The translations under genes and the position numbers were made by a program. From positions 62,001 to 126,000 of the forward strand of contig JAWKOD010000005.1 of assembly GCA_041391385.1 (NCBI GenBank): DNA of 64,000 nt, written 5' to 3'. The notes below the pieces were generated by a model, which saw only the letters and a program-made list of their open reading frames with translations, was not told the DNA's origin and did no database searches. The stretch is from CANIGN01 sp041391385 (GTDB taxonomy: Bacteria > Bdellovibrionota > UBA2428). Shown piece by piece: positions 17,415 through 27,199 of the stretch (position 1 is the first letter of the stretch; every line of letters starts with the position of its first letter).

Positions 17415-19186
17415 TAGTCACACTGAGTTGAGATCGAGTCGGCGTAAACATAGGGTCTGCCACTCGAGCAATAAGCAATTGCATGACATTCGAGCTGACC
17501 AAAGACATCAGTCATTTCGTGCCGCCAAGAATAGGGGCTGTTGCCATCACAATTTATCGAGGGGCCATCCCAAAATGTTGGGTTTGATAGGAGTAATGTT
17601 GCACTTGCACTACCGTGTTCGGCAGTTACTTGAGTTATGCTTGTTCCGTACATTTCGTTGTAAATCCAATTTCCGTCTACGCAGGGAAGAAAAGCTGAGC
17701 CTTTGCCACCATTCGAACTCGTATAGGTAATTTTTACGAGAGAGTTGTCATTGTCGCAATAACCAGCCACTTTCCAATACCCTGCAAAACTTCCGTTGTT
17801 AATCGCACTAATTGAGACGGAGGAGTCATTTTCGCCCTGTGCAGAAGCTAGAGCTGAAGTTGTTGGATAGTTAAATCCTTTGAGGCGGGGATAGTTTCCG
17901 TCGACTTCTTCCCATATTAAAGAGAAGTCCCAACTCTGAAAAGGATGTTTTCCTTCGGAATAAACGGCACCTTTGAAGTATTCAGCTCCACCTGGCTCGT
18001 AAGTTCCGCAAGCAGTGCCAGAGGTCGCTTGTGTAAAATATGAATTTGTTAAACTAGTGGAGGGAAATACTCCGTGACAGAGGCCCTTTTGAGCTATGGA
18101 TGTTGAAAATGAATCATGAATTTCACTCCAGGTGTAAGTTGTAAGTCCGCCGTTGCGACCTTCGATGTTCATACTGACTTCGCCCGTGGAGAAGCTTCTT
18201 TCTACTTTATTTGAACCACCAGCTTCGAGAACTCCTATAAGTCCGCCAGTATAATCGGTAGCTCCTTTAACTCGAGCATGAGAGAAGGAGTCGAGGATTA
18301 TTGAGAGGCCAGGGTTGGGTTGGAGGTATCCAACAAGGCCACCTGTTGCACTCCATGTCCAAGAGTTATTGGCATTTTTTGGAAGTGTGTTACTCACTTC
18401 TCCTGTGGAGAAGCAGCGTACAACTTTAGTACCTTTTCCGAATCCAAGAAGTATTCCTACGCGGGTAGAAGGGCCTTTTACGTTGGCGTTAATCAGGCCG
18501 ACGTCGTAAATTTCAGCACCCGTTGAGGTGCCAATGAGTCCAATTCCGTCGAGTGTACTTTCAACGCTCATAAAGAGATTGGATATGATTTTCGATTTCC
18601 GTTAAATTTACCATTGAAATTTTGGAGGGGAATAAAGCCTCGGCCATTGTTCCAGCTTAGTGTTGCTGAGCAATCGATATCATTTAGGAGTTTGTAGGTT
18701 GCTGTTGTGCCTGCAGTAATTCCTTGAAGTTGAGTGCAGTTTTCTATTCCGATAAAAGTTTCAGTCACAACTGGAGTGCTTTCTTCACTCGAGCTGCTAG
18801 ATACTTCGCTCCACACTTGATTCCTGGAGTGCTGGATACTTCGCTCACACACTTGATTCGCTGGAGCTGCTGGATACTTCGCTCCACACACTTGATTCGC
18901 TAGAGCTGCTAGATTCTTCGTTTGAAACACTTGATTCGCTAGAATTGCTAGAAGCGTTATTCACTAAATTTGATTCGCTCGAGCTGCTAGATACTTTGTT
19001 TCCAATGTCAGATTCGCTAGAGCTACTGGATTCTACCCCAAGATTCATTCCCTGGACTTCACCTTCATTGCCATCGATATTACTTGGATTGTTGTCGAAT
19101 GAATCTGTTGGAATGCGCGCACCAGAAACCTGTGCTCCACAAGAGGCGAGGGCTAAAGAGAGAAGAGTTAATAACACCAATGGCAT
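17411..19186 (-). pseudogene. Ser-rich repeat lipoprotein with GLUG-like domain, interrupted by several frameshifts
   Basis: A single lipoprotein gene appears split into three frames. The first part (19186-18845) has a lipobox (LALASC) and a low-complexity stretch of repeats of the form SSSSSESSVWSEV. Around 18815-18860, compared with neighbouring copies, several bases are missing (about five in total), which shifts the frame. The second part (to about 18590) contains ENCTQLQ and FNGKFNGN. One added A near 18585 restores KSISNLFMS and leads into the last part. That part has repeated GLIG, GGLVGYL and CFSTGEVS units typical of GLUG-type beta-helical surface proteins. Probably a surface lipoprotein; a decayed gene or sequencing errors both fit. 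Confidence 0.6.
18810..19045 (-). repeat. Tandem coding repeats for Ser/Glu-rich segments
   Basis: At least six imperfect copies of a roughly 30-45 bp unit encode runs of serine followed by E-S-S/N-V or L and a short variable spacer. Some copies are near identical at DNA level (those at about 18845-18930). Indels distinguish the copies and coincide with the loss of frame in the host gene. Confidence 0.7.
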
Positions 19187-19404
19187 AGGATTTCCTATCT
19201 CTTATTTTGAGGGGTGATTGGGAGAAGTTTTATTAAACTTTGATGTTTAGTCTGGAATTAACGAGATCTTCATACGTTGCTGACAAAGCATTGACAGACG
19301 CAGCTGCTCTGAAAAAGCTCGAAATGAAGATTTATTTTTTAAACTAGGGCCTTTGCTTAATCTGCTTATTCCGAGTCCCGATTTAGCTTGTTAGGATTTT
19401 AAGT

Positions 19405-20583
19405 GTGAGGAGGATTTGGGCGGCCCTCGTAGTCCCTTCTTTCTTTCTCTTCCTCTTGGACTATGGGGTGGGGGAGGACTTGGTAAGCGAGTCACCCGTG
19501 GTCCGAGAGGTGCATTCCGCCCGTCCTCTAAGAGTCCGAATCCTGCTTGAAGAGAAAGAGCCCTCAAAAGCTTTTGTAATTCGTGGAACAAATTTAATTG
19601 TAAACGATACTCTTCAGCAGGCTTCGGAGCTCGTTTGTAAGTACTCATCAGAATGGTCTTGCATCACTCGACCCAAAAATAAAAAACATAAAAGCCAAAC
19701 TTTCACAGGTAAAATTGTCGTTCAATCATCTGATAATTTTATAGGGATAGGAAGCAAAAGTTTCTACAGAGATACGTTAAGGCTTCTGCCACGAAAAAAT
19801 AAATTACAAATTATTAATGAACTGGATATGGAAGACTATCTTGTTGGAATAGTGAATAGTGAAATTACTTCAAAGTATCCGCGTGAAGCAATGAAGGCTC
19901 AGGTGGTGGCAGCAAGAAGTTATGCTTTGGCGTGTGTTAAAGAGCGCAGAAGAAAAAGAAGTTATGATTTGGATACCACTGAGATGGATCAGGTTTACAA
20001 GGGGGCTCACGTTGAAGATCCTATGAGTCACTTTGTGGTGAGAGAAACGCGTGGCGAGGTTTTGATGAATGGCACTCGCATCGTAAAAGCTTTTTACCAC
20101 GCCTCTTCAGGTGGAATTCTTGAAAAGCCAAGTAGTGTTTGGGGTTCTGCGCGAGCAGATGAAAACGTGTACTCATATCGCGATCCCGCTGCACAACTAG
20201 ATGATGATTTTAAATGGAAGATCTCTTTTGGTCCCTGGATAGGATTAAAGATTCCGGGTTTAGGTTTGCTCCGTGATATGCAAGTGATTGAATACAGTGC
20301 AGGAGAGCGAGTGAAGAAAATTCTCATGGTGGGTGAGATGAATTCAAAAATCATCAAGGGCTCTGATCTGCGTAGGATGTTTGGAAGTCGTTGGGTAAAA
20401 AGCACTCTTTTTAAAATCGAGCAAAAGGGCATGAAGTGGACCTTGCGAGGGACTGGTTTCGGACATGGGGTGGGAATGAGCCAGCGGGGAGCTAAAAAGC
20501 TCGCCAAAAAGGGCTGGGCCTATGACAAAATCTTAGCAGCTTATTACCCAGGGGCTACCTTGGGTAAGGTGGGGGTAGAGTAG
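19405..20583 (+). CDS. SpoIID/LytB domain protein, exported
   Basis: 392 aa from a GTG at 19405. It has a signal peptide-like N-terminus (WAALVVPSFFLFLLDYGVG). The SpoIID domain (about residues 130-390) is clear: MEDYLVGIVNSEI, PREAMKAQVVAARSYAL, then AFYHASSGG and the C-terminal GTGFGHGVGMSQRGA and AYYPGATL. SpoIID-type enzymes are lytic transglycosylases acting on denuded glycan. In non-sporulating Gram-negative bacteria they are thought to act in septal or envelope peptidoglycan turnover. Stands alone. Confidence 0.9.
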   Translation: MRRIWAALVVPSFFLFLLDYGVGEDLVSESPVVREVHSARPLRVRILLEEKEPSKAFVIRGTNLIVNDTLQQASELVCKYSSEWSCITRPKNKKHKSQTFTGKIVVQSSDNFIGIGSKSFYRDTLRLLPRKNKLQIINELDMEDYLVGIVNSEITSKYPREAMKAQVVAARSYALACVKERRRKRSYDLDTTEMDQVYKGAHVEDPMSHFVVRETRGEVLMNGTRIVKAFYHASSGGILEKPSSVWGSARADENVYSYRDPAAQLDDDFKWKISFGPWIGLKIPGLGLLRDMQVIEYSAGERVKKILMVGEMNSKIIKGSDLRRMFGSRWVKSTLFKIEQKGMKWTLRGTGFGHGVGMSQRGAKKLAKKGWAYDKILAAYYPGATLGKVGVE

Positions 20584-20650
20584 CTTCTGGGTACTTGCTA
20601 CTTAGAATTTGAATGAAAACTCATAGGGATATGGGTTATCCTATTTCAAG

Positions 20651-22633
20651 GTGCTTAAGCGTAGCTTTAAATTTATTATTGCTGTCTTGGGGTTTGCTAC
20701 TTACCCGTTGTTTTCTGATTCGTGCTTCCAAAGATTAAGGGACAAATATGCAGCAGATGATATTTTTATTCGGCAATCACTTGGTGGTGCTAAGTATTAC
20801 GTAAATATCGATGGGGCTGATTATCGGGCAACTATGGGTGACGCGACCTTTGTCGAAAAGGTGGGAGACGATCATCGTCTGGAAATTCCTGCAAGTGATT
20901 TTGAAAATGTAAGAATACATTCTCCTTTGGGGGAGCATTTGGCAGCTTTAAAGCGAAAGGTTCCAGCTGAGCTATGGACCGATAGTTTTGAGTTGGGCCT
21001 TGTTCTTCCTTATTTGTCATGGGCGAAGCATCCTATTCTTCAAAAAGCGCCTAAGTTTATTCGTGACGAAACAGTTGCATGGATTGAAAGATCACAACCG
21101 GAATATAAAGAAAAGGTCAAAGCAATCGCAAATGATGGATCTTTAAGTCCTGCTAAGCGAGTTGAGAAGCTCAAAAAACTTTCTTCTGATTGGATTGTGG
21201 GAGTGGGTCTACGAGATTATTTGGATTTTACTCATAAGGCGGCAGAGCTTCGCCGTGACCTTTATGAAAAGTATTCTGAAGGTGGGCTGCCCGAATGGCT
21301 AGATCCAAAGTTTGATTTGTTCTGGGCGGTGGATTTTATGCATCCCCTTACAAAAGAAGGTGATGTCTTAGAGCATAAGTGGCTATTAGAAAGTATTCGT
21401 AAAGCTCCTCAATTGCAGAAAGCTGAGATTGTTAGTTATTTTCGAGAGCATCCAGAGAGAGCAATGGACTTTTCTCATATCATGAGTGAGTTGGGTTCAG
21501 AGGTTGGCGAGGTCGTTATTGAATCAGGCCATGCCTTAGACTTTTTTGTGAGAACGAATCGCTTAGGTCACTATGAGAAAAAGGTTCTTTTTGAATTGAT
21601 GCATCAGCTGGGCCCAGTTGCGACAACTCAAACCGATGCAGTTGTAAAATTTGTAAATGAAGCTCCATATTCAACGGTCTTTTATTTGTTGAGATCTGCT
21701 GGGGCTAAAAAAATTACTGTAAACGATGTAGAAGATTTTATTTTATCTCCTTATTTTGAGCAGCATGGATATCCTGAAATTAATTCGGTTCAGGAAATTC
21801 CAACTTTTGTTAAAGCTTTAAGAGGTGATGTTAATTCTGATGTTTTGGCTTGGGCAAGAATTAGAGCTGCAGGGCAATCCGAATCTAGCCCTGGTTTACA
21901 GCGATTGATTGATCGCCTGGCGGCACATGATTCAGCTACGGTTGATGTGCAAGTGGATGCAGAGCATGCTGCTTCTATACTCTGGTACCCACGTTATCCC
22001 GGGGGACATTATAGTTGGACACACACTAAAATAGTTGTTGATGGCACTGTGTATGGAACCATGGGTGTGATTGAAAAATTTAAACCCGTTAAAGTTCACG
22101 ATCGTAAGGCTCGAGCAAGTTTGAAAGATGCCTATTTTCGTTTTGATATTCAAGTGAGTCAGAAGGAGCTTGAAAACCTTTTGCACCTTGTAAACACTGA
22201 ACAGCGTATTGCGGTAGACGACCACTGGGGTTGTGTCCATGGGACTTGTGGGACCTTTGCCGCGGCGACTTCGCTTCAGGTGCCAGCCCCGTTTAATCAA
22301 TTGCCGAGTGCTACTGCACTTTATTTAGCTGCTCGAAATGCATTTGGTGATCAGAAGGTAAAAAACATTGAGTTTGTCGGGCGCAGTAAGATTCAGTCTC
22401 TCATGAGCCCCGATTTAGCTAGAGATTTATTTGAGGTTGTTTCCCAGCCCGCAGTTGCCACTGCGGGAATTATTATGGTCATCATAGGCGGGACCGTTTA
22501 CGTGGTTCACGACTTAAAGACGAAGCAAGAGGAGCAGGACGAAGAGGAACGTAAGCTCAGAGAAGAAGTTGAGAAAAGAAGAGCTCAGCAGCAAGACTTA
22601 AACTCACCTCCAGAGCCTGCCTTTGAGAGATAG
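20651..22633 (+). CDS. Large exported protein with possible permuted-papain domain and C-terminal membrane anchor
   Basis: 660 aa, GTG start. N-terminal signal peptide (FKFIIAVLGFATYPLFS), then about 420 residues of mostly helical sequence without a recognised family. A later region has GGHYSWTHTKIVVDG (His453, His458) and about 75 residues on WGCVHGTCGTFAAA (Cys528, Cys533). A histidine preceding a helix-start cysteine is the order found in circularly permuted NlpC/P60-like (YiiX/LRAT-type) thiol enzymes, but this is only a motif reading. A transmembrane helix (about 600-622, VATAGIIMVIIGGTVYVV) and a charged Glu/Lys coiled-coil tail end the protein. Function unknown. Confidence 0.6.
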   Translation: MLKRSFKFIIAVLGFATYPLFSDSCFQRLRDKYAADDIFIRQSLGGAKYYVNIDGADYRATMGDATFVEKVGDDHRLEIPASDFENVRIHSPLGEHLAALKRKVPAELWTDSFELGLVLPYLSWAKHPILQKAPKFIRDETVAWIERSQPEYKEKVKAIANDGSLSPAKRVEKLKKLSSDWIVGVGLRDYLDFTHKAAELRRDLYEKYSEGGLPEWLDPKFDLFWAVDFMHPLTKEGDVLEHKWLLESIRKAPQLQKAEIVSYFREHPERAMDFSHIMSELGSEVGEVVIESGHALDFFVRTNRLGHYEKKVLFELMHQLGPVATTQTDAVVKFVNEAPYSTVFYLLRSAGAKKITVNDVEDFILSPYFEQHGYPEINSVQEIPTFVKALRGDVNSDVLAWARIRAAGQSESSPGLQRLIDRLAAHDSATVDVQVDAEHAASILWYPRYPGGHYSWTHTKIVVDGTVYGTMGVIEKFKPVKVHDRKARASLKDAYFRFDIQVSQKELENLLHLVNTEQRIAVDDHWGCVHGTCGTFAAATSLQVPAPFNQLPSATALYLAARNAFGDQKVKNIEFVGRSKIQSLMSPDLARDLFEVVSQPAVATAGIIMVIIGGTVYVVHDLKTKQEEQDEEERKLREEVEKRRAQQQDLNSPPEPAFER

Positions 22634-22657
22634 GTAGACTTGTATTACTTATAAGCA

Positions 22658-23737
22658 GTGCTTCAGTTACCATCTTTTCTAAGTGACTATACTTATCAGC
22701 ATGATGGATCGCTCATTGCCTATGAGCCGCTAAAGGAACGAACTGAGAGCCGTCTTTTACTTGTTCGCAGAAACCCCACAGGAGGACTTCCGCGTTTTGA
22801 AGATCTATTGATTTCAGATTTACCTGCTGTCATAGATCAAAATCCTGAACTTAAAAAATATCTCTTAGTTCGCAATCGCAGTAAGGTTTTACCTGCGCGT
22901 TTTTTTGCACGACGTGCAACGGGGCGAAGACATGAAATTGTGTTGATTGAAAAGCTCGCTGACTTTGAGTGGAGAGCTTTTGTTAAAAATGTTTCAAAGG
23001 TCAAAGTTCCAGAAAAACTAACGATTGAAAATACAGAGGAACAGGTTGAAGTTCTGGATAATTTTACTGTGAGATTTTTTACTCCTGACGTGGAAGCGCT
23101 TTTGCAACAAGTAGGTCGAATGCCTCTTCCTCCCTATATTCGCCGAGAGGTGAGTGAAGAAGATACCGAGCGCTATCAAAGTGTGTGGGCTGAGGGGAAG
23201 GCTCTAAGTTCTGCAGCGCCAACGGCATCTTTGCATTTTACAGATGAGCTTTGGCAATCGCTTAAGGATCTTGGGGTTTCAACTGCTGACGCATACCTGC
23301 ATGTGGGAAGGGGGACTTTTGAGCCGTTGAGAGAAAATGAATTATCAAAAGCAGTTTTGCATGAAGAAGCCTTTGAAGTTTTTAATTCTGAATTGGAAAA
23401 AATTCAAAATGCCGAGAGTGTTTTTGCAATTGGAACGACAGCCTGTCGTTTGGTGGAAAGCCTTGCGCATCTCAATTCGAGTGAGGTTGATTTTTTGCGC
23501 ATCACCGATAGAGGATCTCAAGCTTTAAAGGGGCATACGCGTCTTTTTGTGAAGCCAGGTTATGAATTCCAGAAGGTCAAAGCTCTTCTGACAAACTTCC
23601 ATTTACCGGCTTCTTCGTTGCTTGTTTTGGTGAGTGTTTTTGCCGAATCTTGGAGCTTGGCGAAAGAGGCTTATGATCACGCCTTGGCAAGGAAATATCG
23701 TCTTTTCTCCTATGGCGATGCGTCTTTGTGGATATAG
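22658..23737 (+). CDS. queA: S-adenosylmethionine:tRNA ribosyltransferase-isomerase
   Basis: 359 aa, family length, GTG start at 22658. QueA transfers the ribosyl part of SAM to 7-aminomethyl-7-deazaguanine in tRNA, giving epoxyqueuosine. Conserved blocks are visible: VRNRSKVLPARF, MPLPPYIRR, APTASLHFT, LHVGRGTFEPL, GTTACR and TNFHLPASSLL. The N-terminus is shorter and more divergent than usual. It lies 24 bp downstream of an unrelated exported-protein gene. Confidence 0.94.
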   Translation: MLQLPSFLSDYTYQHDGSLIAYEPLKERTESRLLLVRRNPTGGLPRFEDLLISDLPAVIDQNPELKKYLLVRNRSKVLPARFFARRATGRRHEIVLIEKLADFEWRAFVKNVSKVKVPEKLTIENTEEQVEVLDNFTVRFFTPDVEALLQQVGRMPLPPYIRREVSEEDTERYQSVWAEGKALSSAAPTASLHFTDELWQSLKDLGVSTADAYLHVGRGTFEPLRENELSKAVLHEEAFEVFNSELEKIQNAESVFAIGTTACRLVESLAHLNSSEVDFLRITDRGSQALKGHTRLFVKPGYEFQKVKALLTNFHLPASSLLVLVSVFAESWSLAKEAYDHALARKYRLFSYGDASLWI

Positions 23738-23867
23738 ATAAGTTCCTCTTTAGTATGGTGAAATAGGCTCTTGCTTTAAGGGTATTTGACGCGTAATACC
23801 ATAAGCAAAGCTTATGCTTTGATTTAGTTTGACTTATACTTGGGGCTTGCCGTACATTACGCCCACG

Positions 23868-24092
23868 GTGCGTACAAACATTGCTTTAGTCGGGCTACGT
23901 AAGTTGGGTTTAAGTGTACAGTTTTTAGCGTTATTTTTTGCAGGGCAAGCTCTTGCAGACCCCAGTACCGCTGGCCGTGAAATCCAAGAAACCGCTTCTG
24001 CTGAAACAAGTACTCAAGAGCCAGAAACTCTTGCAGAGTTAGAGTTTCCACAAAATCCTGATTTGCCTGATGATGCAGGTGAAGCGACCTGA
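23868..24092 (+). CDS. Short exported ORF, probably the frameshifted N-terminus of the next gene
   Basis: 74 aa from a GTG at 23868. It is a good signal peptide (LGLSVQFLALFFAGQALA) followed by an acidic Glu/Thr-rich stretch. The next frame starts inside it and lacks both a signal peptide and a ribosome site. Removing one base near 24090 would fuse them as EATEFKEYF, giving a sensible exported membrane protein. It could also be a true small gene overlapping the next by 23 bp. Confidence 0.5.
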   Translation: MRTNIALVGLRKLGLSVQFLALFFAGQALADPSTAGREIQETASAETSTQEPETLAELEFPQNPDLPDDAGEAT

Positions 24093-25839
24093 ATTTAAAG
24101 AATATTTCGATAAAAATTTTAACATTCCGGACTTGGGCGATGGACAACAAGAAATGTGGGCAGACGTTCAAGAGGTCGTAACTCTTTTGAATAAAGAATC
24201 AGAACGCATCATGAATGCGGACCATATAGAAATGGGTTCAGCGGCTTTCAAGGAGTATGTAAATAGAGAAAAGTTTGAGTCACGAACTGAAAAGGCTATC
24301 GCGAGTCTAACTTTGGTCGGTGACGCTCTTTGTATTCGTGTAACTCATATCCCAACAGAAGATGCTATTCTTATTGGGCCACGTGAAGCATTGAACCCAC
24401 AGCTGCCTCGAACAAGTCGTTTTCAAAAGTACGTTTCAAGGATTTTTACTTTTTCAGGCAGGCATACGGATTACAAAGTAAGAGGGCGCAACCTTCATCT
24501 TGTTCGAGTTGGTAATGCGGATCAGGCGAGTTCAGTAGAGTTTCATGAGAAGCCTCTTAAGTGGTTAAGTTTTGGCTGGTACAAGCATTACGTCAATGCT
24601 GCTTTAAGTAAGCCCGAGTTAAAACATTTAAACTCCTCTTTGCTTTCAACTGTAGCTGAAATGGGTATGCTCTATGGTCTTCAGCAATTAAATTCGCACT
24701 ATAATCCTGCAAAAATGATCGGGCCTGAGGCTTTTTCCTACGCGGCAGGATTTTCTTTTTCTTACGGACTTTTTGCGAATGGGATTCGCATGATTAACCA
24801 GTATGGCCCCTCTAAGTTTTTTAGGTTTCTAAAGCTTTCGGCTTGGAACTTGGCTTACACAGTCCCTTTTGCGATTTTAGTTGGACAAGAGCATATTGTA
24901 ACGGTTGTTGGTTTGAGTTTTATGGTTAATAAGTCTGCGGATGTGCACTGGAGTCAGATTGTTAAGTTCGATGAAACTTTAAGAACGATGCCTGGAGATT
25001 TTACGGTTGCGTCGAAGGAAATCCCTTCACTGAAAGTTGATACCAATTTAAAGTTTAGAGACAAAATATTAATGCGTTTAAAGTTTAAAACGCCAGAAGC
25101 TACTCCTGAAATTCCATTCGGGAGTCGAGTAACAATAAAAAGTATTTGGATGCGTATGCCACGATTTTTCTTGAAGGCCTACTCTATAGTAGATCCCGTT
25201 GTTGGCTTGAGTGCTCTTTTGATATCTATTCCTGTAATGTCAATCGTGGCTTATGAATATGCTCACAAGCAAATGCGATCAGGTAAGATAAATGAGCAAC
25301 AGGCTCAGAAGTTTATTGATACTGAGCTTGCTAATATTTGGACGCGCAGTTGGGAAATGCTACAGGTTGTTACAGGGTTGAGTATGGAGGGCGTGAGTCC
25401 TTGGCTCATGATTAAGAATTTTCTGGCAGTTGAAAAACAAGGGGTAGTTGATAACGTTCGGTATAAGGCAGCTTTGACGAGCGAGTTTGTTAAGAATATC
25501 CCTCGAAGGACTCGGGAGATTTCAAGCTTAGTTGCATCTCGAAGCATGAGCTATTTTTTGAGTTCAGCAGATATTATTGCAGCAAAGTATGAGGCGGCTA
25601 CGGATCGAGCTGCCTATGCGTTAGTGGAAGCGGTTGATAGTTTAACAAGTAGAGCTGAAGAATTAGCTGCTTCAGTAGTTAGTCGTGGCCGAGATATGAG
25701 AAATTACATATTGGTTGAGGCTTTTGTTCAGTTAAATGATCCGATGCCTCAGGTGATTGATCATAGGTTCCCTCCTGCACATTATAAGACTGAAGTGGTT
25801 CACCATAGCTGTCGTGATTCTTTACGTGCCAGCTTTTAG
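24070..25839 (+). CDS. Membrane protein of unknown function
   Basis: 589 aa as read. Three or more hydrophobic segments are visible: around residues 215-235 (FSYAAGFSFSYGLFANG), 260-290 (LAYTVPFAILVG...VVGLSFMV) and 375-400 (VVGLSALLISIPVMSIVAYEYA). The N-terminal part is soluble and charged; the C-terminal part is helical. No family recognised. It has no plausible ribosome site at 24070, so the true start is probably in the upstream short frame at 23868, with an intervening one-base error. It is followed 16 bp later by the Ppx/GppA lipoprotein gene. Confidence 0.6.
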   Translation: MMQVKRPEFKEYFDKNFNIPDLGDGQQEMWADVQEVVTLLNKESERIMNADHIEMGSAAFKEYVNREKFESRTEKAIASLTLVGDALCIRVTHIPTEDAILIGPREALNPQLPRTSRFQKYVSRIFTFSGRHTDYKVRGRNLHLVRVGNADQASSVEFHEKPLKWLSFGWYKHYVNAALSKPELKHLNSSLLSTVAEMGMLYGLQQLNSHYNPAKMIGPEAFSYAAGFSFSYGLFANGIRMINQYGPSKFFRFLKLSAWNLAYTVPFAILVGQEHIVTVVGLSFMVNKSADVHWSQIVKFDETLRTMPGDFTVASKEIPSLKVDTNLKFRDKILMRLKFKTPEATPEIPFGSRVTIKSIWMRMPRFFLKAYSIVDPVVGLSALLISIPVMSIVAYEYAHKQMRSGKINEQQAQKFIDTELANIWTRSWEMLQVVTGLSMEGVSPWLMIKNFLAVEKQGVVDNVRYKAALTSEFVKNIPRRTREISSLVASRSMSYFLSSADIIAAKYEAATDRAAYALVEAVDSLTSRAEELAASVVSRGRDMRNYILVEAFVQLNDPMPQVIDHRFPPAHYKTEVVHHSCRDSLRASF

Positions 25840-25855
25840 GATACAAGTTTAATAT

Positions 25856-26836
25856 ATGAAAAAATTATCTTTTTTAATTATCCTCCTTTTTTCTATCAGT
25901 TGTTCACATTCGTCTTTAGACAACACTTGCCAGCAAAGGCGAGCTGCTTTCGATGTGGGAAGTGGAAGTACGCGAATTATGATTGCACGAGTGGATCTTT
26001 GTAAAAAGAAGGTCGAAGAGGTTCTTTATGAAAATGAAGAAGCGGTTCCTTATCGTGAGACACTAGTAAACGACGAGTTAGATGCGAAAACAATGCAACA
26101 AGGAGAGTTGCTTATTCAAGAGCATCTAAAGAAAGCTAAAGAATTTAAAGTTACAAAAGTTTTAGCCGTTGGAACTGAGGTCTTTCGCAAGGCTTCAAAT
26201 GGAAAAGCTTTTGTCGATAAGTTGAAAGCTGACCTAGATTTTGATCTAAGGATTATTGATCAGGAATACGAAGCCCTCTTGGGATTTACAGGTGTTGTAG
26301 TGCGCACGGGTGAGAATCCAGAAGATATTCTTGTGTGGGATATGGGTGGTGGCTCGACACAAATAGTTTCTAAGTCGGGTGAAAATTTTAACTATTACTT
26401 TCCGAAATTAGGTTCAGTCTCTTTTAAGGAATTTGTAGTTAAAGACATTCAAAAGAAAAACCCCAAAAAGGTTTTAAGCCCCAATCCTATATCTTCCAAG
26501 CAGGCTAAGTTGGCTGAGAAAAAAACCGTTGCTCAACTTAAATTGAATAAAGTTCCAGCCTGGCTAAGCGCTGCGAAGAAAGTTTACGGTATTGGCGGAG
26601 TTCATTACTATTCCATTCGTGGTCAGATTAATAAAGATCAGGATCTCTATACTTCTGAAGAGCTTATCGCTGCTCTTGCTAAGCAATTGAATAAGAAAGA
26701 CGAAGAGATCGGTGGCAAGTACGCAAGTACCGAGGTCACTAACTTGATCTTGGTAAAGTCTATGATGAACGCTATGAACTTAAAAGAAGTTCATACGCTT
26801 AAGGTAAATCTTACAGAAGCCTTATTGTTCCAGTAG
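25856..26836 (+). CDS. Ppx/GppA phosphatase family lipoprotein
   Basis: 326 aa. The signal peptide ends in a lipobox (FSISC), so the protein is predicted to be membrane anchored outside the cytoplasm. The ASKHA-type phosphatase landmarks are there: AFDVGSGSTR (phosphate loop 1), AVGTEVFRKASNG (catalytic Glu region), IIDQEYEALLGF, and WDMGGGSTQIV (phosphate loop 2). Classical Ppx and GppA are cytoplasmic polyphosphate/pppGpp hydrolases of about 310-510 aa. This has only the catalytic core and an export signal, so its substrate may be extracytoplasmic. It probably shares a transcript with the upstream membrane protein. Confidence 0.85.
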   Translation: MKKLSFLIILLFSISCSHSSLDNTCQQRRAAFDVGSGSTRIMIARVDLCKKKVEEVLYENEEAVPYRETLVNDELDAKTMQQGELLIQEHLKKAKEFKVTKVLAVGTEVFRKASNGKAFVDKLKADLDFDLRIIDQEYEALLGFTGVVVRTGENPEDILVWDMGGGSTQIVSKSGENFNYYFPKLGSVSFKEFVVKDIQKKNPKKVLSPNPISSKQAKLAEKKTVAQLKLNKVPAWLSAAKKVYGIGGVHYYSIRGQINKDQDLYTSEELIAALAKQLNKKDEEIGGKYASTEVTNLILVKSMMNAMNLKEVHTLKVNLTEALLFQ

Positions 26837-26860
26837 TTTAAATATCAATTTATAAAAACG

Positions 26861-26896
26861 CAAAAGCCAACCTCCGTTTAAGGAAGCTGGCTTTTG
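26861..26896. terminator. Bidirectional terminator between convergent genes
   Basis: A hairpin with stem CAAAAGCCA/TGGCTTTTG, extended imperfectly by ACCTCC/GGAAGC, flanked by A and T runs. It lies between the Ppx/GppA lipoprotein gene and the small lipoprotein gene, which converge. Confidence 0.75.
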
Positions 26897-26918
26897 TGTT
26901 TTAGTCTTTTAATAAAAA

Positions 26919-27131
26919 CTATTTAGCTTCTTCAGATGAACTAGCGTCAGCTTCTGGAGCTTCTTCCATAACATCAGAAGGGGGTGCTTCAACGGCTTCA
27001 ACTCCTTCAGGTGCTGCAGTCGTTTCTTCAGTAGCTTCTGTGGTAGGTTCTTCCATTGCTGGAGCTTCTTCTTTTTTCGTACAAGCAGTCATAACAACAG
27101 CTGCAGCAAAAAGTGCTAAGAACTTTTTCAT
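26919..27131 (-). CDS. Small acidic lipoprotein
   Basis: 70 aa from the ATG at 27131, preceded by AGGAGAAAC. A signal peptide ends in a lipobox (VVMTAC), and the mature part is almost entirely Glu, Ala, Thr, Pro and Ser. It is low complexity with no fold predicted. Such small acidic lipoproteins are common and often abundant, but I cannot assign a role. It lies directly downstream of a strong-looking ribosome site and upstream of a terminator, so it may be monocistronic. Confidence 0.75.
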   Translation of the reverse strand: MKKFLALFAAAVVMTACTKKEEAPAMEEPTTEATEETTAAPEGVEAVEAPPSDVMEEAPEADASSSEEAK

Positions 27132-27199
27132 ATTTTTGTTTCTCCTTTTCTGTTGAACCTTTTGAGGAAACAACAAGTAAGGCCTGAAATTAGCAAAAA

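Noticed and set aside
18810..19045. CRISPR-like repeats
   Set aside because: The repeats are coding, imperfect and adjacent without unique spacers; they encode Ser-rich lipoprotein repeats.
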